A stretch of 64,000 bases of DNA from CAZLCC01 sp964558365 (GTDB lineage: Bacteria; Patescibacteriota; Saccharimonadia; Saccharimonadales; Saccharimonadaceae). Below the pieces are notes generated by a model. The model had not been told where the DNA came from, searched no databases, and was given only the letters and a program-made list of their open reading frames with translations. Where the stretch lies: NCBI GenBank assembly GCA_964558365.1, contig CAZLCC010000010.1, positions 111,373-175,372 of the forward strand, read 5' to 3'. Each line of letters opens with the position of its first letter. The first letter of the stretch is position 1. Below are positions 52,670 through 60,918 of the stretch, in pieces. Both the position numbers and the translations under genes were made by a program.

Positions 52670-52703
52670 TGCTCGCTACTTGTTAGCGAGCATTTTCATT
52701 TTT
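52670..52703 (+). terminator. Terminator of the giant RNA
   Basis: GCTCGCTA (52671-52678), loop CTTGT, TAGCGAGC (52684-52691), then ATTTTCATTTTT. Confidence 0.9.
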
Positions 52704-52724
52704 AAATATACGTAATATGAGATA

Positions 52725-53684
52725 ATGGATTTCGTAATGCAAAATTTTTGGCAAAACTTACCAAAACCTTTTTTTGTACTGGCTCCAATGGAAGCAGTCA
52801 CTGATGTTGTGTTTCGCCATGTTGTGGCCAAGGCCGCACCAGCAGATGTTTATTTTACTGAATTTACTAATGCAACGAGTTTTGCTAACCCCAAAGGACA
52901 GCATAGTACGCGTGGAAGATTAGAATTTACTAGCGACGAACAGCCTATGGTTGCGCAAATTTGGGGAGCAGTGCCAGAACATTTTGCCTTTATGGCGAGT
53001 GAACTAAAGAAAATGGGCTTTGCTGGCATCGACATTAACATGGGTTGTCCAGATAAAGCAGTTATTAAAACTGGCTCTTGCTCGGCTTTAATTGAAAACC
53101 ATTCGCTCGCCGCAGAAATTATCGCTGCAACAAAAGAGGGTGGCTTGCCAGTGAGTGTAAAAACACGACTCGGTTTTAAAACACAAAAAACCGAAGAATG
53201 GGGGAGATTTATATTGGAGCAAGATTTAGCAGCTTTAACCATCCATGCTCGCACCCAAAAAGAGATGAGTAAAGTTCCAGCAAGATGGGAAGAGATAGCA
53301 AAGATTGTAAAACTGAGAGATGAGATTGCGCCAAATACACTTATTATTGGCAATGGTGACGTACAAGACAGGCAACACGCAGAAGCATTAGCACAAGAAT
53401 ATGGCGTTGATGGCATTATGATTGGTCGTGGCATTTTTCAAAATCCTTTTGCATTTGAAAAAGAATCGCAAGACCATAGCAAAGAAGAACTAATCGGTCT
53501 ATTAAACCTTCAGCTTGATCTTTACGACAAAGCTATTCAAAAACATTCGCGCAAATTTGACCCATTGAAACGATTTTTCAAGATATATATTCGTGGATTT
53601 GCTGGCGCGAGTGAACTACGTGCACAGCTTATGCAATGCAAAACCACCACCGAAGTGCGGCAGCTTCTTGAAAAAGCAAAATAA
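52725..53684 (+). CDS. tRNA-dihydrouridine synthase family protein
   Basis: 319 aa FMN-binding TIM barrel. Marks: FVLAPMEAVTDVVFRHVV, INMGCPDKAVIKTGSCSALI (the GCP loop with the catalytic Cys region), VSVKTRLGF, LTIHARTQKEM, and GVDGIMIGRGIFQNPF. Dus enzymes reduce uridines in tRNA D-loops with NADPH. A TAATAT box lies six bases before the ATG, so it is a leaderless start just after the giant RNA terminator. Confidence 0.92.
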   Translation: MDFVMQNFWQNLPKPFFVLAPMEAVTDVVFRHVVAKAAPADVYFTEFTNATSFANPKGQHSTRGRLEFTSDEQPMVAQIWGAVPEHFAFMASELKKMGFAGIDINMGCPDKAVIKTGSCSALIENHSLAAEIIAATKEGGLPVSVKTRLGFKTQKTEEWGRFILEQDLAALTIHARTQKEMSKVPARWEEIAKIVKLRDEIAPNTLIIGNGDVQDRQHAEALAQEYGVDGIMIGRGIFQNPFAFEKESQDHSKEELIGLLNLQLDLYDKAIQKHSRKFDPLKRFFKIYIRGFAGASELRAQLMQCKTTTEVRQLLEKAK

Positions 53685-53734
53685 TAATATGCTATGCTAA
53701 GAGCAATATAGAAGCACACTTACTAGGAGGTGTT

Positions 53735-54574
53735 ATGGCAAAAGCAACTAATCCAGCAAAAAAATATAATTCAAATCCATTTACGCTCTCGTTTAACGCG
53801 CTAGAGCGATTTTTTAAAGCCAATCTTGCATGGGCGATCGTCATCCTTGCTTTTGGTTTATTTGGTTTTTTGTTTCAGGCAACAAGCTCAGTAGCCAATA
53901 ACGTAAGTGAGCCATCTGGCGATTCATCTATCTCTTCATCAAGTCATAGTGCTTTTAGTAATGTAGATATTGGCATTATCGCCACCGTTATTACTATAGC
54001 TGTACTATTTTTACTCATTATTATGGTAATTGGAGGTGTCATCCAAACCTTTCTTACCGGTATGTTCTCGCATGTTATTAATCAAAGCGAACAAGGAAAA
54101 GCTGTGTCATTCTCAGAAGCGTTTCACGCTACAACGAAGCGTTTTTGGCGGTTATTTTGGGCGAGCATCTTGGCGCAACTAAAGATATTTGGCTGGACGC
54201 TACTACTTATTATTCCTGGCATTGTTGCAGCTCTTCGCTATAGCTTGCTGCCATATCTCATTATGAACGAATCTGAGAAAGAAAAGGGAGTAGTTGATTC
54301 ACACACAAAACTGAAAGCGGTAGTAAAAGGCCGTTTATGGGAAATCTTTGGGGTTAGCACCGTTGCCGCAATAATCCCATTTATTGGCAGTGTTGTTGGT
54401 CTTGCAGGTCGCGGAGCACTATATCGTCAGCTACAATATAGCTACGACCATAAAACAAAGCGACCAAAAATACACTGGCTTAATTATCTTGGTCTCGTAC
54501 TCCTTGGTCTACTTATTCTATTTATCGGTTTTATCATCAGCATTGCGCTGGTTATCGCCATTGCTACGCGTTAA
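53735..54574 (+). CDS. Hypothetical membrane protein, 279 aa
   Basis: About five hydrophobic helices; a first one at 32-52, a Ser/Pro-rich outer loop (EPSGDSSISSSSHSAFSNVD), then helices near 80-105, 140-165, 200-225 and 245-270. Cytosolic loops are Lys-rich. It resembles DUF975-like or glycerophosphodiester phosphodiesterase membrane-anchor regions without their catalytic domain; this is weak. Strong AGGAGGTG site. It overlaps the next, opposite gene by 57 bp. Confidence 0.6.
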   Translation: MAKATNPAKKYNSNPFTLSFNALERFFKANLAWAIVILAFGLFGFLFQATSSVANNVSEPSGDSSISSSSHSAFSNVDIGIIATVITIAVLFLLIIMVIGGVIQTFLTGMFSHVINQSEQGKAVSFSEAFHATTKRFWRLFWASILAQLKIFGWTLLLIIPGIVAALRYSLLPYLIMNESEKEKGVVDSHTKLKAVVKGRLWEIFGVSTVAAIIPFIGSVVGLAGRGALYRQLQYSYDHKTKRPKIHWLNYLGLVLLGLLILFIGFIISIALVIAIATR

Positions 54575-54910
54575 AAAATCTTCGATTGAAACTACATCAA
54601 GAATTGTCACGCCCTCTCTACGATACGCAGGAAAATCTTGAGACTTATTGTGCTGTACGGGCTTAATATGATATCCAGCAGGCTGCCCAATGATGTCTCG
54701 AACAAGTGGCATCGTATTAGGTGCTAGTACTATTTCTTCCGGCAATTCATCATCTATAGCGTCTTCTGGCAATTCTTTATCGGCGTTTGTCACGAGGAAC
54801 ACTCTCTGGTGGCCATCACCAAATTCAACTGCCACCACACTGCCAATTTGCACAACTTCTTGTTGCTGCTTTTCGCAGTCATCTATTTTGGTTGCTGAGC
54901 TCTTCTCCAT
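54518..54910 (-). CDS. Small protein with GreA/GreB C-domain-like region
   Basis: 130 aa. QIGSVVAVEFGDGHQRVFLV followed by APNTMPLVRDIIGQPAGYHI resembles the C-terminal (FKBP-like) domain of GreA/GreB or Rnk, with the S-P-L...G...GD pattern loosely kept, but the coiled-coil that reaches into RNA polymerase is absent. It may bind RNA polymerase, or only share the fold. AAGGAG before the ATG. Its C-terminus is acidic/polar and overlaps the neighbouring gene. Confidence 0.5.
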   Translation of the reverse strand: MEKSSATKIDDCEKQQQEVVQIGSVVAVEFGDGHQRVFLVTNADKELPEDAIDDELPEEIVLAPNTMPLVRDIIGQPAGYHIKPVQHNKSQDFPAYRREGVTILDVVSIEDFLTRSNGDNQRNADDKTDK

Positions 54911-54945
54911 ATATAACTCCTTGCCTTATTTTTATCACAAAAAAT

Positions 54946-54974
54946 AAAATAATGCCACATTTTGGCATTATTTT
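54946..54974. terminator. Terminator of the ATP synthase operon
   Basis: AAAATAATGCCA (54946-54957) and TGGCATTATTTT (54963-54974): a 12-bp perfect stem with T-runs on both strands, just after atpC. Confidence 0.85.
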
Positions 54975-55019
54975 AACGCTATATATAGTGTTTTTGGAGC
55001 AATTCTAAGCAATATTCAA

Positions 55020-55445
55020 CTATTTTCGACGACGATGGCGGCGCAAAGAGGCGACTTTAAGGCGAACTTCGTGACGGTCAACAAGCGCATGGGCTTCCTC
55101 AAGCTCAACCTGAGTTTTGGCATTGTCTCGTAACTTAAGCGCGCGTTCAAGTGCGGCTTTGCTTTCAGCTTCAACAATATCATTACCATGATCAGCTTCA
55201 TCAACCAACACACGCATTTTACTGTTTCCAACTTCAACAATACCACCACTAATCGCAAAATATTCTAAAGTATCATCAGAATCTTGTTTCTTGTGGCGCA
55301 CAGCAATAGCACCAGGCACAGCAAGCGTTACAAGTGGCTCGTGATCAGCATAGACAGAAATCTCGCCAGCAGCCGTTGGCAGTGTAACGCCATAGACTTC
55401 TTGGTCTAACTTCTTACCTAGCAATGTAGTCAGCTCCAGCTTCAT
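55020..55445 (-). CDS. atpC: ATP synthase epsilon subunit
   Basis: 141 aa. Beta-sandwich start (KLELTTLLGKKLDQEVYGVT, ISVYADHEPLVTLAVPGAIA) and helical C-terminus with ALERALKLRDNAKT, which can block rotation. The C-terminus is unusually basic (RLKVASLRRHRRRK). Last gene of the operon, 3 bp after atpD. Confidence 0.92.
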   Translation of the reverse strand: MKLELTTLLGKKLDQEVYGVTLPTAAGEISVYADHEPLVTLAVPGAIAVRHKKQDSDDTLEYFAISGGIVEVGNSKMRVLVDEADHGNDIVEAESKAALERALKLRDNAKTQVELEEAHALVDRHEVRLKVASLRRHRRRK

Positions 55446-55448
55446 GTT

Positions 55449-56819
55449 TTATTCTTTTACCTCTGAAATATTGCCTTTCATATAAAAAGCACTTTCTGGT
55501 TTATTGTCATGTTTGCCTTCAACAATTTCTTTAAAGCCAGTAATCGTATCTTTTAGCTTTACATATTGACCTGGATTGCCAGTAAATTGCTCTGCAACGT
55601 GGAAGGGCTGGCTTAAGAAACGCTGAATGCGACGAGCACGATTGACGGTTTGCTTCTGAGAATCTGAAAGCTCTTCCATACCCAAAATCGCAATAATATC
55701 TTGCAAATCTTTATATTCTTGCAAAATTCGTTGCACTTCGCGTGCTACTTTATAGTGTTCTTCGCCAACAATTTCAGGATCAAGAATAGTTGAATTAGAA
55801 TCGAGCGGGTCAACAGCAGGGTAGATGCCGATTTCTGTAAGCGCACGGTTCAAAACAATTGTTGAATCTAGGTGAGCAAAGGTTGTTGCTGGAGCAGGGT
55901 CCGTTAAGTCATCTGCCGGAACATATACTGCCTGAACAGAAGTAATTGAGCCTTTTTTCGTTGACGTAATACGCTCTTGCAGCGCACCCATTTCTTGCTG
56001 CAAGTTTGGCTGATAACCCACAGCGCTTGGAAGACGACCAAGCAGGGCAGACACCTCTGAACCGGCCTGAGTAAAGCGGAAAATGTTATCAATGAAAAGC
56101 AAAACGTCTTTGCCTTCATCACGAAACGCCTCAGCCATCGCAAGACCAGCTAGCGCCACACGAAGTCGCGCTCCAGGTGGTTCGTTCATCTGACCAAACA
56201 CAAGACTAGTTTTATCGAGCACGCCAGCATCTTTCATTTCTTCATAAAGGTCATTTCCTTCACGAGTTCTTTCGCCAACACCAGCAAACACAGAGTTACC
56301 ACTATGGAATTTAGCAATGTTGTTAATAAGCTCTTGAATAAGAACTGTTTTACCAACACCAGCACCGCCAAACAACCCAACTTTTCCGCCCTTGGCCATT
56401 GGCGCAATAAGGTCGATAACTTTAATGCCAGTTTCCAGGATTTCAGTTTTGCTTGATTGCTCAGTAAGTTCTGGCGGGTTTTTGTGAATAGGGGAGAGCT
56501 TGGCATTTTTAGGCGCAGCTTTTTCGTCAATTGGCTCGCCAACAACATTAAACATGCGACCTTGCGTTTCAGCTCCAGTTGGTACCTTGATTGGTGCACC
56601 CGTTGCTTCAACCGCAGCGCCGCGCTCTAAACCATCTGTGCTTGCAAGTGCAACTGCACGCACGGTTGTTTCGCTTAAATGCTGCGCCGTTTCAAGCACT
56701 ACTGTTTTTTTATCTTGCTTCACGCGAAGCGCATCAAAAATAGCGGGAAGTTGACCTTTCTCAAATTCAACATCAACCACCACTCCCACAATTTGAATAA
56801 TTTTTCCTGCTTTACTCAT
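55449..56819 (-). CDS. atpD: ATP synthase beta subunit
   Basis: 456 aa catalytic subunit. P-loop GGAGVGKT near 150, GERTREGNDLYEEM, and DLLSR-equivalent/ALLGRLPSAVGYQPNL follow the family. The ATG at 56819 is chosen for its AAAGGAGA site; an upstream in-frame ATG (56843) overlaps the previous stop. Preceded by an extra gene rather than by atpG. Confidence 0.96.
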   Translation of the reverse strand: MSKAGKIIQIVGVVVDVEFEKGQLPAIFDALRVKQDKKTVVLETAQHLSETTVRAVALASTDGLERGAAVEATGAPIKVPTGAETQGRMFNVVGEPIDEKAAPKNAKLSPIHKNPPELTEQSSKTEILETGIKVIDLIAPMAKGGKVGLFGGAGVGKTVLIQELINNIAKFHSGNSVFAGVGERTREGNDLYEEMKDAGVLDKTSLVFGQMNEPPGARLRVALAGLAMAEAFRDEGKDVLLFIDNIFRFTQAGSEVSALLGRLPSAVGYQPNLQQEMGALQERITSTKKGSITSVQAVYVPADDLTDPAPATTFAHLDSTIVLNRALTEIGIYPAVDPLDSNSTILDPEIVGEEHYKVAREVQRILQEYKDLQDIIAILGMEELSDSQKQTVNRARRIQRFLSQPFHVAEQFTGNPGQYVKLKDTITGFKEIVEGKHDNKPESAFYMKGNISEVKE

Positions 56820-56842
56820 TTTTTCTCCTTTATTTTCACTCA

Positions 56843-57271
56843 TTACGCAGCTGCCTCTTTGAAAGATTCAATTGTTATTTTTCGGGCTTCTTCTAAAACA
56901 ACAGCTTCAGCGATTGCTTGCGCTCTTTCCATTAACGAGCGGACCACTTCGCCCTTATCTTTAACATCACGGAACTCTTCATCAATATTAAACCTAAACG
57001 CCTCACCTTGTTCATCTTCGCTATTAATTCTTAACGCAAGCAATTCTGACTCAAACTCGTCTGCATCATAAGCAACATCTCCACGGCTATATGCCATCGT
57101 GCGCGCCAAACTCTCGGCAATAATTAGCATTGCGTCAGTAGCGTTTTGGCAACCCTCTTCTTCATCTAAGTCGAAATCGTCGATAACGCTCGCAAGGAAT
57201 CCTTCCATGCGCTCATATTCTTTTGCTACAAGATCTTCAGATTCAAATAATTGCTCTTGTTTAAACTTCAT
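56843..57271 (-). CDS. Extra gene in the ATP synthase operon, 142 aa
   Basis: Not recognised. A soluble, very acidic helical protein: residues 1-45 (MKFKQEQLFESEDLVAKEYE ... DDFDLDEEEG), a helix with ATDAMLIIAESLARTMAYSR, and a C-terminal helix EEARKITIESFKEAAA. Its ATG overlaps the atpG stop (TAATG) and its stop overlaps an atpD ATG (TAATG), so it is translated with the F1 subunits. No standard F-ATPase subunit belongs here. It may be an assembly factor or regulator of F1. Confidence 0.75.
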   Translation of the reverse strand: MKFKQEQLFESEDLVAKEYERMEGFLASVIDDFDLDEEEGCQNATDAMLIIAESLARTMAYSRGDVAYDADEFESELLALRINSEDEQGEAFRFNIDEEFRDVKDKGEVVRSLMERAQAIAEAVVLEEARKITIESFKEAAA

Positions 57272-58140
57272 TACGCCACTGCCTCCGCACCACCACTAAT
57301 TTCCGCTAGCTCTTGAGTAATTGCCGCTTGGCGAACTTTATTCATCTCGAGCGTTAAGTCGTTAGAAAGATCGGTCGCGTTATCTGTCGCGTTTTTCATT
57401 GCAACCATGCGCATTGAATATTCGCTCGCTTTTGCATCAAGAAGTGCCTGAAAAAGCTGTGCTTCAATCAGTCGTTTTGCCGCGCCTTCTAGCACAGCGT
57501 CGCTTGAAGGTTCAAAACTTGCTAACCGCACCGACTCTTCAACAGAATCGGTTTTTATGAATCCAGCAGGCAAAATTCGCTCAATCATCGCGTTCTGAGT
57601 CATGCTATTTACATATTCTGTATAGATAACGTCAACTGCGTCAACATCGCCATTAATAAACTTACTCATGGCTGAATTTATAATTGGCTTTACTTCATTG
57701 CCCGTTGGTTTGTCTGCAAAGTCGTGATACGCTCCTACGATTTCAGTATCTTTAATACGGGTAACAAATTGTGAGCCCTTGCGACCAATAGCAATTGTTT
57801 CACTTAAAATACCATCGTTATCATCCTCTTTTAAGGCTTGGGTGTACTTTTTCATAATATTAGTGTTGTACGCACCAGCAAGACCTTTGTCACTGGTAAT
57901 AACAATCAACAGTCTTTTTTTAATTGTTCGTTTTTTGAACAATGGATGCGCTGCAATATCATTTTGCTGCGAAAGATAGGTGAGTAGTTCGCGCGCAGTA
58001 CGAGAATAAAGCTCCGTTGCTTTTGAAGAGTCTTGGGATTTTCTCATTTTGCTCGCAGCAACAAGTTCCATCGCCTTGGTAATTTGGCGAGTGTTATTTA
58101 CCGAACGAATTCGAGATTTAAGCTGTTGCGTTGACGCCAT
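57271..58140 (-). CDS. atpG: ATP synthase gamma subunit
   Basis: 289 aa central stalk. N-terminal helix LKSRIRSVNNTRQITKAMEL and C-terminal helix NDLTLEMNKVRQAAITQELA are conserved; the middle has LLIVITSDKGLAGAYNTNIM. Lies between atpA and the extra gene. Confidence 0.95.
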   Translation of the reverse strand: MASTQQLKSRIRSVNNTRQITKAMELVAASKMRKSQDSSKATELYSRTARELLTYLSQQNDIAAHPLFKKRTIKKRLLIVITSDKGLAGAYNTNIMKKYTQALKEDDNDGILSETIAIGRKGSQFVTRIKDTEIVGAYHDFADKPTGNEVKPIINSAMSKFINGDVDAVDVIYTEYVNSMTQNAMIERILPAGFIKTDSVEESVRLASFEPSSDAVLEGAAKRLIEAQLFQALLDAKASEYSMRMVAMKNATDNATDLSNDLTLEMNKVRQAAITQELAEISGGAEAVA

Positions 58141-58149
58141 AAGCTATAT

Positions 58150-59688
58150 TTATTCCTCTGATCCTTCAAAGCCTTTAGCAACTTTTTTGGCGGTCTTTTT
58201 AATGACGTTAAGCTGCTCATCAGTTGGCTTGCCGCCTTTATTAAGTTCTTGCATTGCTTTTTTGCTATCTGTCCAAAGATCGGTAAGAAGTGCTTTTTGG
58301 GCTGCTTTAATTTTCTTTACCACAACGCGGTCGAATAAGCCTTCCGTAACCGCAAGCACACTAGCAGTTTGCTCCCAAACGCCCATTGGCTGATATTGCG
58401 CTTGCTTTAGAAGCTCAGTCAGTCGCTGTCCGCGCTCAATTTGATGTTTTGTTTCTTCATCAAGATCTGAACCAAACTGAGCAAATGCGGCGAGTTCCCT
58501 AAACTGAGCAAGGCTAAGGCGAAGATTGCCACTGACGCTTTTTACGGCTTTCGTTTGCGCAGAGCCGCCAACACGACTCACACTCAATCCAACAGAGACA
58601 GCCGGTCGAATACCTTGGTTGAATAGGTCTGTTTCAAGGAAGATTTGTCCATCAGTAATAGAAATAACATTGGTTGGAATATAAGCTGAAATATCACCAG
58701 CTTGCGTTTCAATAATTGGCAAAGCCGTTAGCGAACCTGCACCAAGTTTGTCGCTTAGTTTTGCAGAACGTTCAAGCAGGCGAGAGTGGAGATAAAACAC
58801 ATCACCAGGAAAAGCTTCTCGACCTGGTGGGCGACGAAGCAGTAGCGACATCTGTCGATAGGCTGCAGCATGTTTTGTTAAATCATCATAAATAATAAGT
58901 GCGTGTTCTTTGTTGTCACGGAAATATTCGCCCATAGCTGTTGCCGCATATGGTGCAAGATAGAGAAGAGAAGCAGGATCGGCAGGGCTTGTTGCAATCA
59001 CAATTGTTTGCTCCATTACACCTTCAGCTTTTAGGCGCTCAACAATACGAGCAACCTTGCTAAGCTTTTGTCCAATCGCAACATAGACATTAATAACGCC
59101 TGTTTTTTGTTGTGCCTGGTTAATCATCGTATCAACAGTAATCGCTGTCTTTCCGGTTTGACGGTCACCAATAATAAGTTCACGCTGACCACGACCTATC
59201 GGCACCATGGTATCAATAGCTGTAACACCTGTCATAAGTGGTTCATGAACGCTTTTTCGATCCATTACTCCCGGAGCAGAGCGCTCAACCAAGCCTTTTT
59301 GCTTGGTCTTAATTGCACCTTTGCCATCAAGTGGGCAACCAAGAGGATCAACCACACGGCCAAGCAATTCCTTACCAACTGGCACTTCAAGCACAGAACC
59401 TTTAAGTGTTACTTTTGCCCCAGCAACAACTTGTCTGTCATCACCCAAAATTACCGCACCAATTTCATCTTCCATAAGGTTTAGGGCAAAAGCTTCAACA
59501 ACTGTGCCATCATGGCCTTCAATCTCGAGCACCTCGCTATAACCAGCGCTTGTTAACCCGTGCACCCACGCAACGCCATCACCAATACGAGTCACGATGC
59601 CAACTTTTTCTAAACCTTCAGTTTGCTTAAGGTTATTGATTGCATCTTGCAACTCTTTTGATAATTCTTTAACTGATATCTCGGCCAT
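58150..59688 (-). CDS. atpA: ATP synthase alpha subunit
   Basis: 512 aa. P-loop GDRQTGKT near 170, PYAATAMGEYFRDNKEHALI and SVGLSVSRVGGSAQTKAVK match the family. Non-catalytic nucleotide subunit of F1. Confidence 0.97.
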   Translation of the reverse strand: MAEISVKELSKELQDAINNLKQTEGLEKVGIVTRIGDGVAWVHGLTSAGYSEVLEIEGHDGTVVEAFALNLMEDEIGAVILGDDRQVVAGAKVTLKGSVLEVPVGKELLGRVVDPLGCPLDGKGAIKTKQKGLVERSAPGVMDRKSVHEPLMTGVTAIDTMVPIGRGQRELIIGDRQTGKTAITVDTMINQAQQKTGVINVYVAIGQKLSKVARIVERLKAEGVMEQTIVIATSPADPASLLYLAPYAATAMGEYFRDNKEHALIIYDDLTKHAAAYRQMSLLLRRPPGREAFPGDVFYLHSRLLERSAKLSDKLGAGSLTALPIIETQAGDISAYIPTNVISITDGQIFLETDLFNQGIRPAVSVGLSVSRVGGSAQTKAVKSVSGNLRLSLAQFRELAAFAQFGSDLDEETKHQIERGQRLTELLKQAQYQPMGVWEQTASVLAVTEGLFDRVVVKKIKAAQKALLTDLWTDSKKAMQELNKGGKPTDEQLNVIKKTAKKVAKGFEGSEE

Positions 59689-59703
59689 ATTTTCTCCTCT
59701 TTC

Positions 59704-60099
59704 TTACGCCTTGCTTAGTGCTTTTAGTTGTTGTAGTTGCCAGCTGATAGAAGCGTCTAGCAGGGAGGTGGGTGTTTCTATCACCACACCACCAATTAAG
59801 CTAGGGTCAGTTGCTTCTTGAAGCGCTACGCTCTTAGCATTCTCTTGCTCTTTAATAAAACTTTTCAGCTCTTCGGTCTGCGCTTTGTCTAACGGTCGAG
59901 CGGTAGTTATTTTAGCTGAAGTAATACCGTATTTTTCTGAAAGAATCGCTTCAACATCTTTTAAAAGTAGTGAGAGCTCATTTGTTTTCTTTGCCTCAAC
60001 CAAATAAGCAGCTAGTTGCTTAACAATAGCTTTCATATCAACACCTTGATGCAGTGCATCGGCAGTGTAATAAGCTATTTGACGCCTAGAAATTGCCAT
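59704..60099 (-). CDS. atpH: ATP synthase delta subunit (short)
   Basis: 131 aa, clearly shorter than the usual 175-180. The N-terminal helices (RRQIAYYTADALHQGVDMKA) and the C-terminal part (DPSLIGGVVIETPTSLLDAS) are kept, so some of the six-helix bundle or linker is trimmed. Binds the top of F1 to the b stalk. Starts directly after the atpF stop. Confidence 0.85.
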   Translation of the reverse strand: MAISRRQIAYYTADALHQGVDMKAIVKQLAAYLVEAKKTNELSLLLKDVEAILSEKYGITSAKITTARPLDKAQTEELKSFIKEQENAKSVALQEATDPSLIGGVVIETPTSLLDASISWQLQQLKALSKA

Positions 60100-60645
60100 T
60101 TATTGAGACTCCTTTAAAGCGCCCTCAATTAAAGTTTTATCGCTTTTTGCATCAATCTTTTGCTTCACAATTTTTTCTGTGGCAAGCGCAACAAGCTCTG
60201 TTGTTTCATGGCGAAGTGCTTTTTTGGCATCACGAACATCTTGCTGAATCTGCTCTGTTGCTTCACTGGCAATGTGCGCCGCTTGCTTCTTTGCTTTTTC
60301 TTCAGCATCGGCCGCAAGAGCAGTTGCTTCTTTATGCGCTGTCGCCACAATATCATCAGCTTCTTTGCGCGCTTCTTTAAGAATTTTCTTAATCTCAACT
60401 TGCGTTTCTTTTGCCTGAGCCTCTGCTTGCTTTGCCGCCTCCGCGCTTGCTTCAATAGTTTCTTCTCTTTCATCAAGCGCTTTTGTTAAATATGGATAGA
60501 CAAATTTTTTAAGAATCCACAAGGTAATTAAAAAGGCAATTCCTTGCAAAATAAGGATCTTCCAATCAATTCCTAGCGTAGTTAAAAGATCTTGCTCTCC
60601 TGGTGAAGCAGCTTCGGCAATTATTTTTACGCTCTCAAGCATCAT
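60100..60645 (-). CDS. atpF: ATP synthase b subunit
   Basis: 181 aa. One membrane helix near 30-52 (ILILQGIAFLITLWILKKFV), then a long Ala/Glu/Lys coiled coil. Peripheral stalk. Starts 11 bp after atpE. Confidence 0.93.
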   Translation of the reverse strand: MMLESVKIIAEAASPGEQDLLTTLGIDWKILILQGIAFLITLWILKKFVYPYLTKALDEREETIEASAEAAKQAEAQAKETQVEIKKILKEARKEADDIVATAHKEATALAADAEEKAKKQAAHIASEATEQIQQDVRDAKKALRHETTELVALATEKIVKQKIDAKSDKTLIEGALKESQ

Positions 60646-60656
60646 GCATGAGACCT

Positions 60657-60869
60657 TTAAATAAACTTAGCAATAATCGCAACAATGATTGCAATAATCG
60701 CAAGAGCATCCACGAATGAAATACCCAAAATCATCAAGCTACGAATTTCACTAATTTTTTCTGGATTACGACCAACAGCTTGTACGGCTGACCCTGCAAC
60801 AATTCCTACACCAAGACCACAAAGCCCTGCTGCAATAGCATACGTCAAACCAAATGCGAGTTCTGACAT
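60657..60869 (-). CDS. atpE: ATP synthase c subunit
   Basis: 70 aa hairpin of two helices; the loop AVGRNPEK is standard. The ion-binding carboxylate is Asp54 (ISFVDALAI) rather than the more common Glu. No Gln/Ser/Thr set typical of Na+ rings is obvious, so protons are likely. Confidence 0.95.
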   Translation of the reverse strand: MSELAFGLTYAIAAGLCGLGVGIVAGSAVQAVGRNPEKISEIRSLMILGISFVDALAIIAIIVAIIAKFI

Positions 60870-60918
60870 TTTCTTATTTACTCCTTTTATTATTTACTTA
60901 TATATTCTAACCAAAACT

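Larger units (their letters stand above)
51770..52703 (+). ncRNA. Giant structured RNA, about 930 nt, unknown class
   Basis: A 981-bp gap with no plausible gene but its own promoter, terminator and many helices. Perfect or nearly perfect stems: 51773-51784/51794-51805 (12 bp); 51934-51943/52065-52074 (10); 51954-51961/51973-51980 (8); 52079-52088/52174-52183 (10) closing three hairpins (52092-52134, 52137-52153, 52156-52171); 52186-52195/52291-52300 (10) closing three more (52197-52240, 52241-52268, 52269-52289); 52305-52317/52380-52392 (13) around 52322-52329/52340-52347; 52398-52403/52490-52495 around 52407-52414/52430-52437 and a TTCG hairpin 52459-52476; 52500-52522/52596-52619 (21 pairs in three steps). 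The order of closing stems is regular, giving five or six multibranched domains in a row. It is of the size and style of GOLLD, ROOL and OLE RNAs. No tmRNA, RNase P, SRP or intron signatures found. It lies between a helicase-nuclease and dus, with no phage genes nearby. Confidence 0.85.

Noticed and set aside
51770..52703. Giant RNA taken as tmRNA, RNase P RNA, SRP RNA, or a group I/II intron
   Set aside because: No tmRNA 5' GGGGNNG start or CCA end, no RNase P AGAGGAAAGTCC/ACAGAA pair, no SRP GGTCAGG...GGAAGCAGCC core, no group I P7 or group II domain V signature, and no reverse transcriptase.
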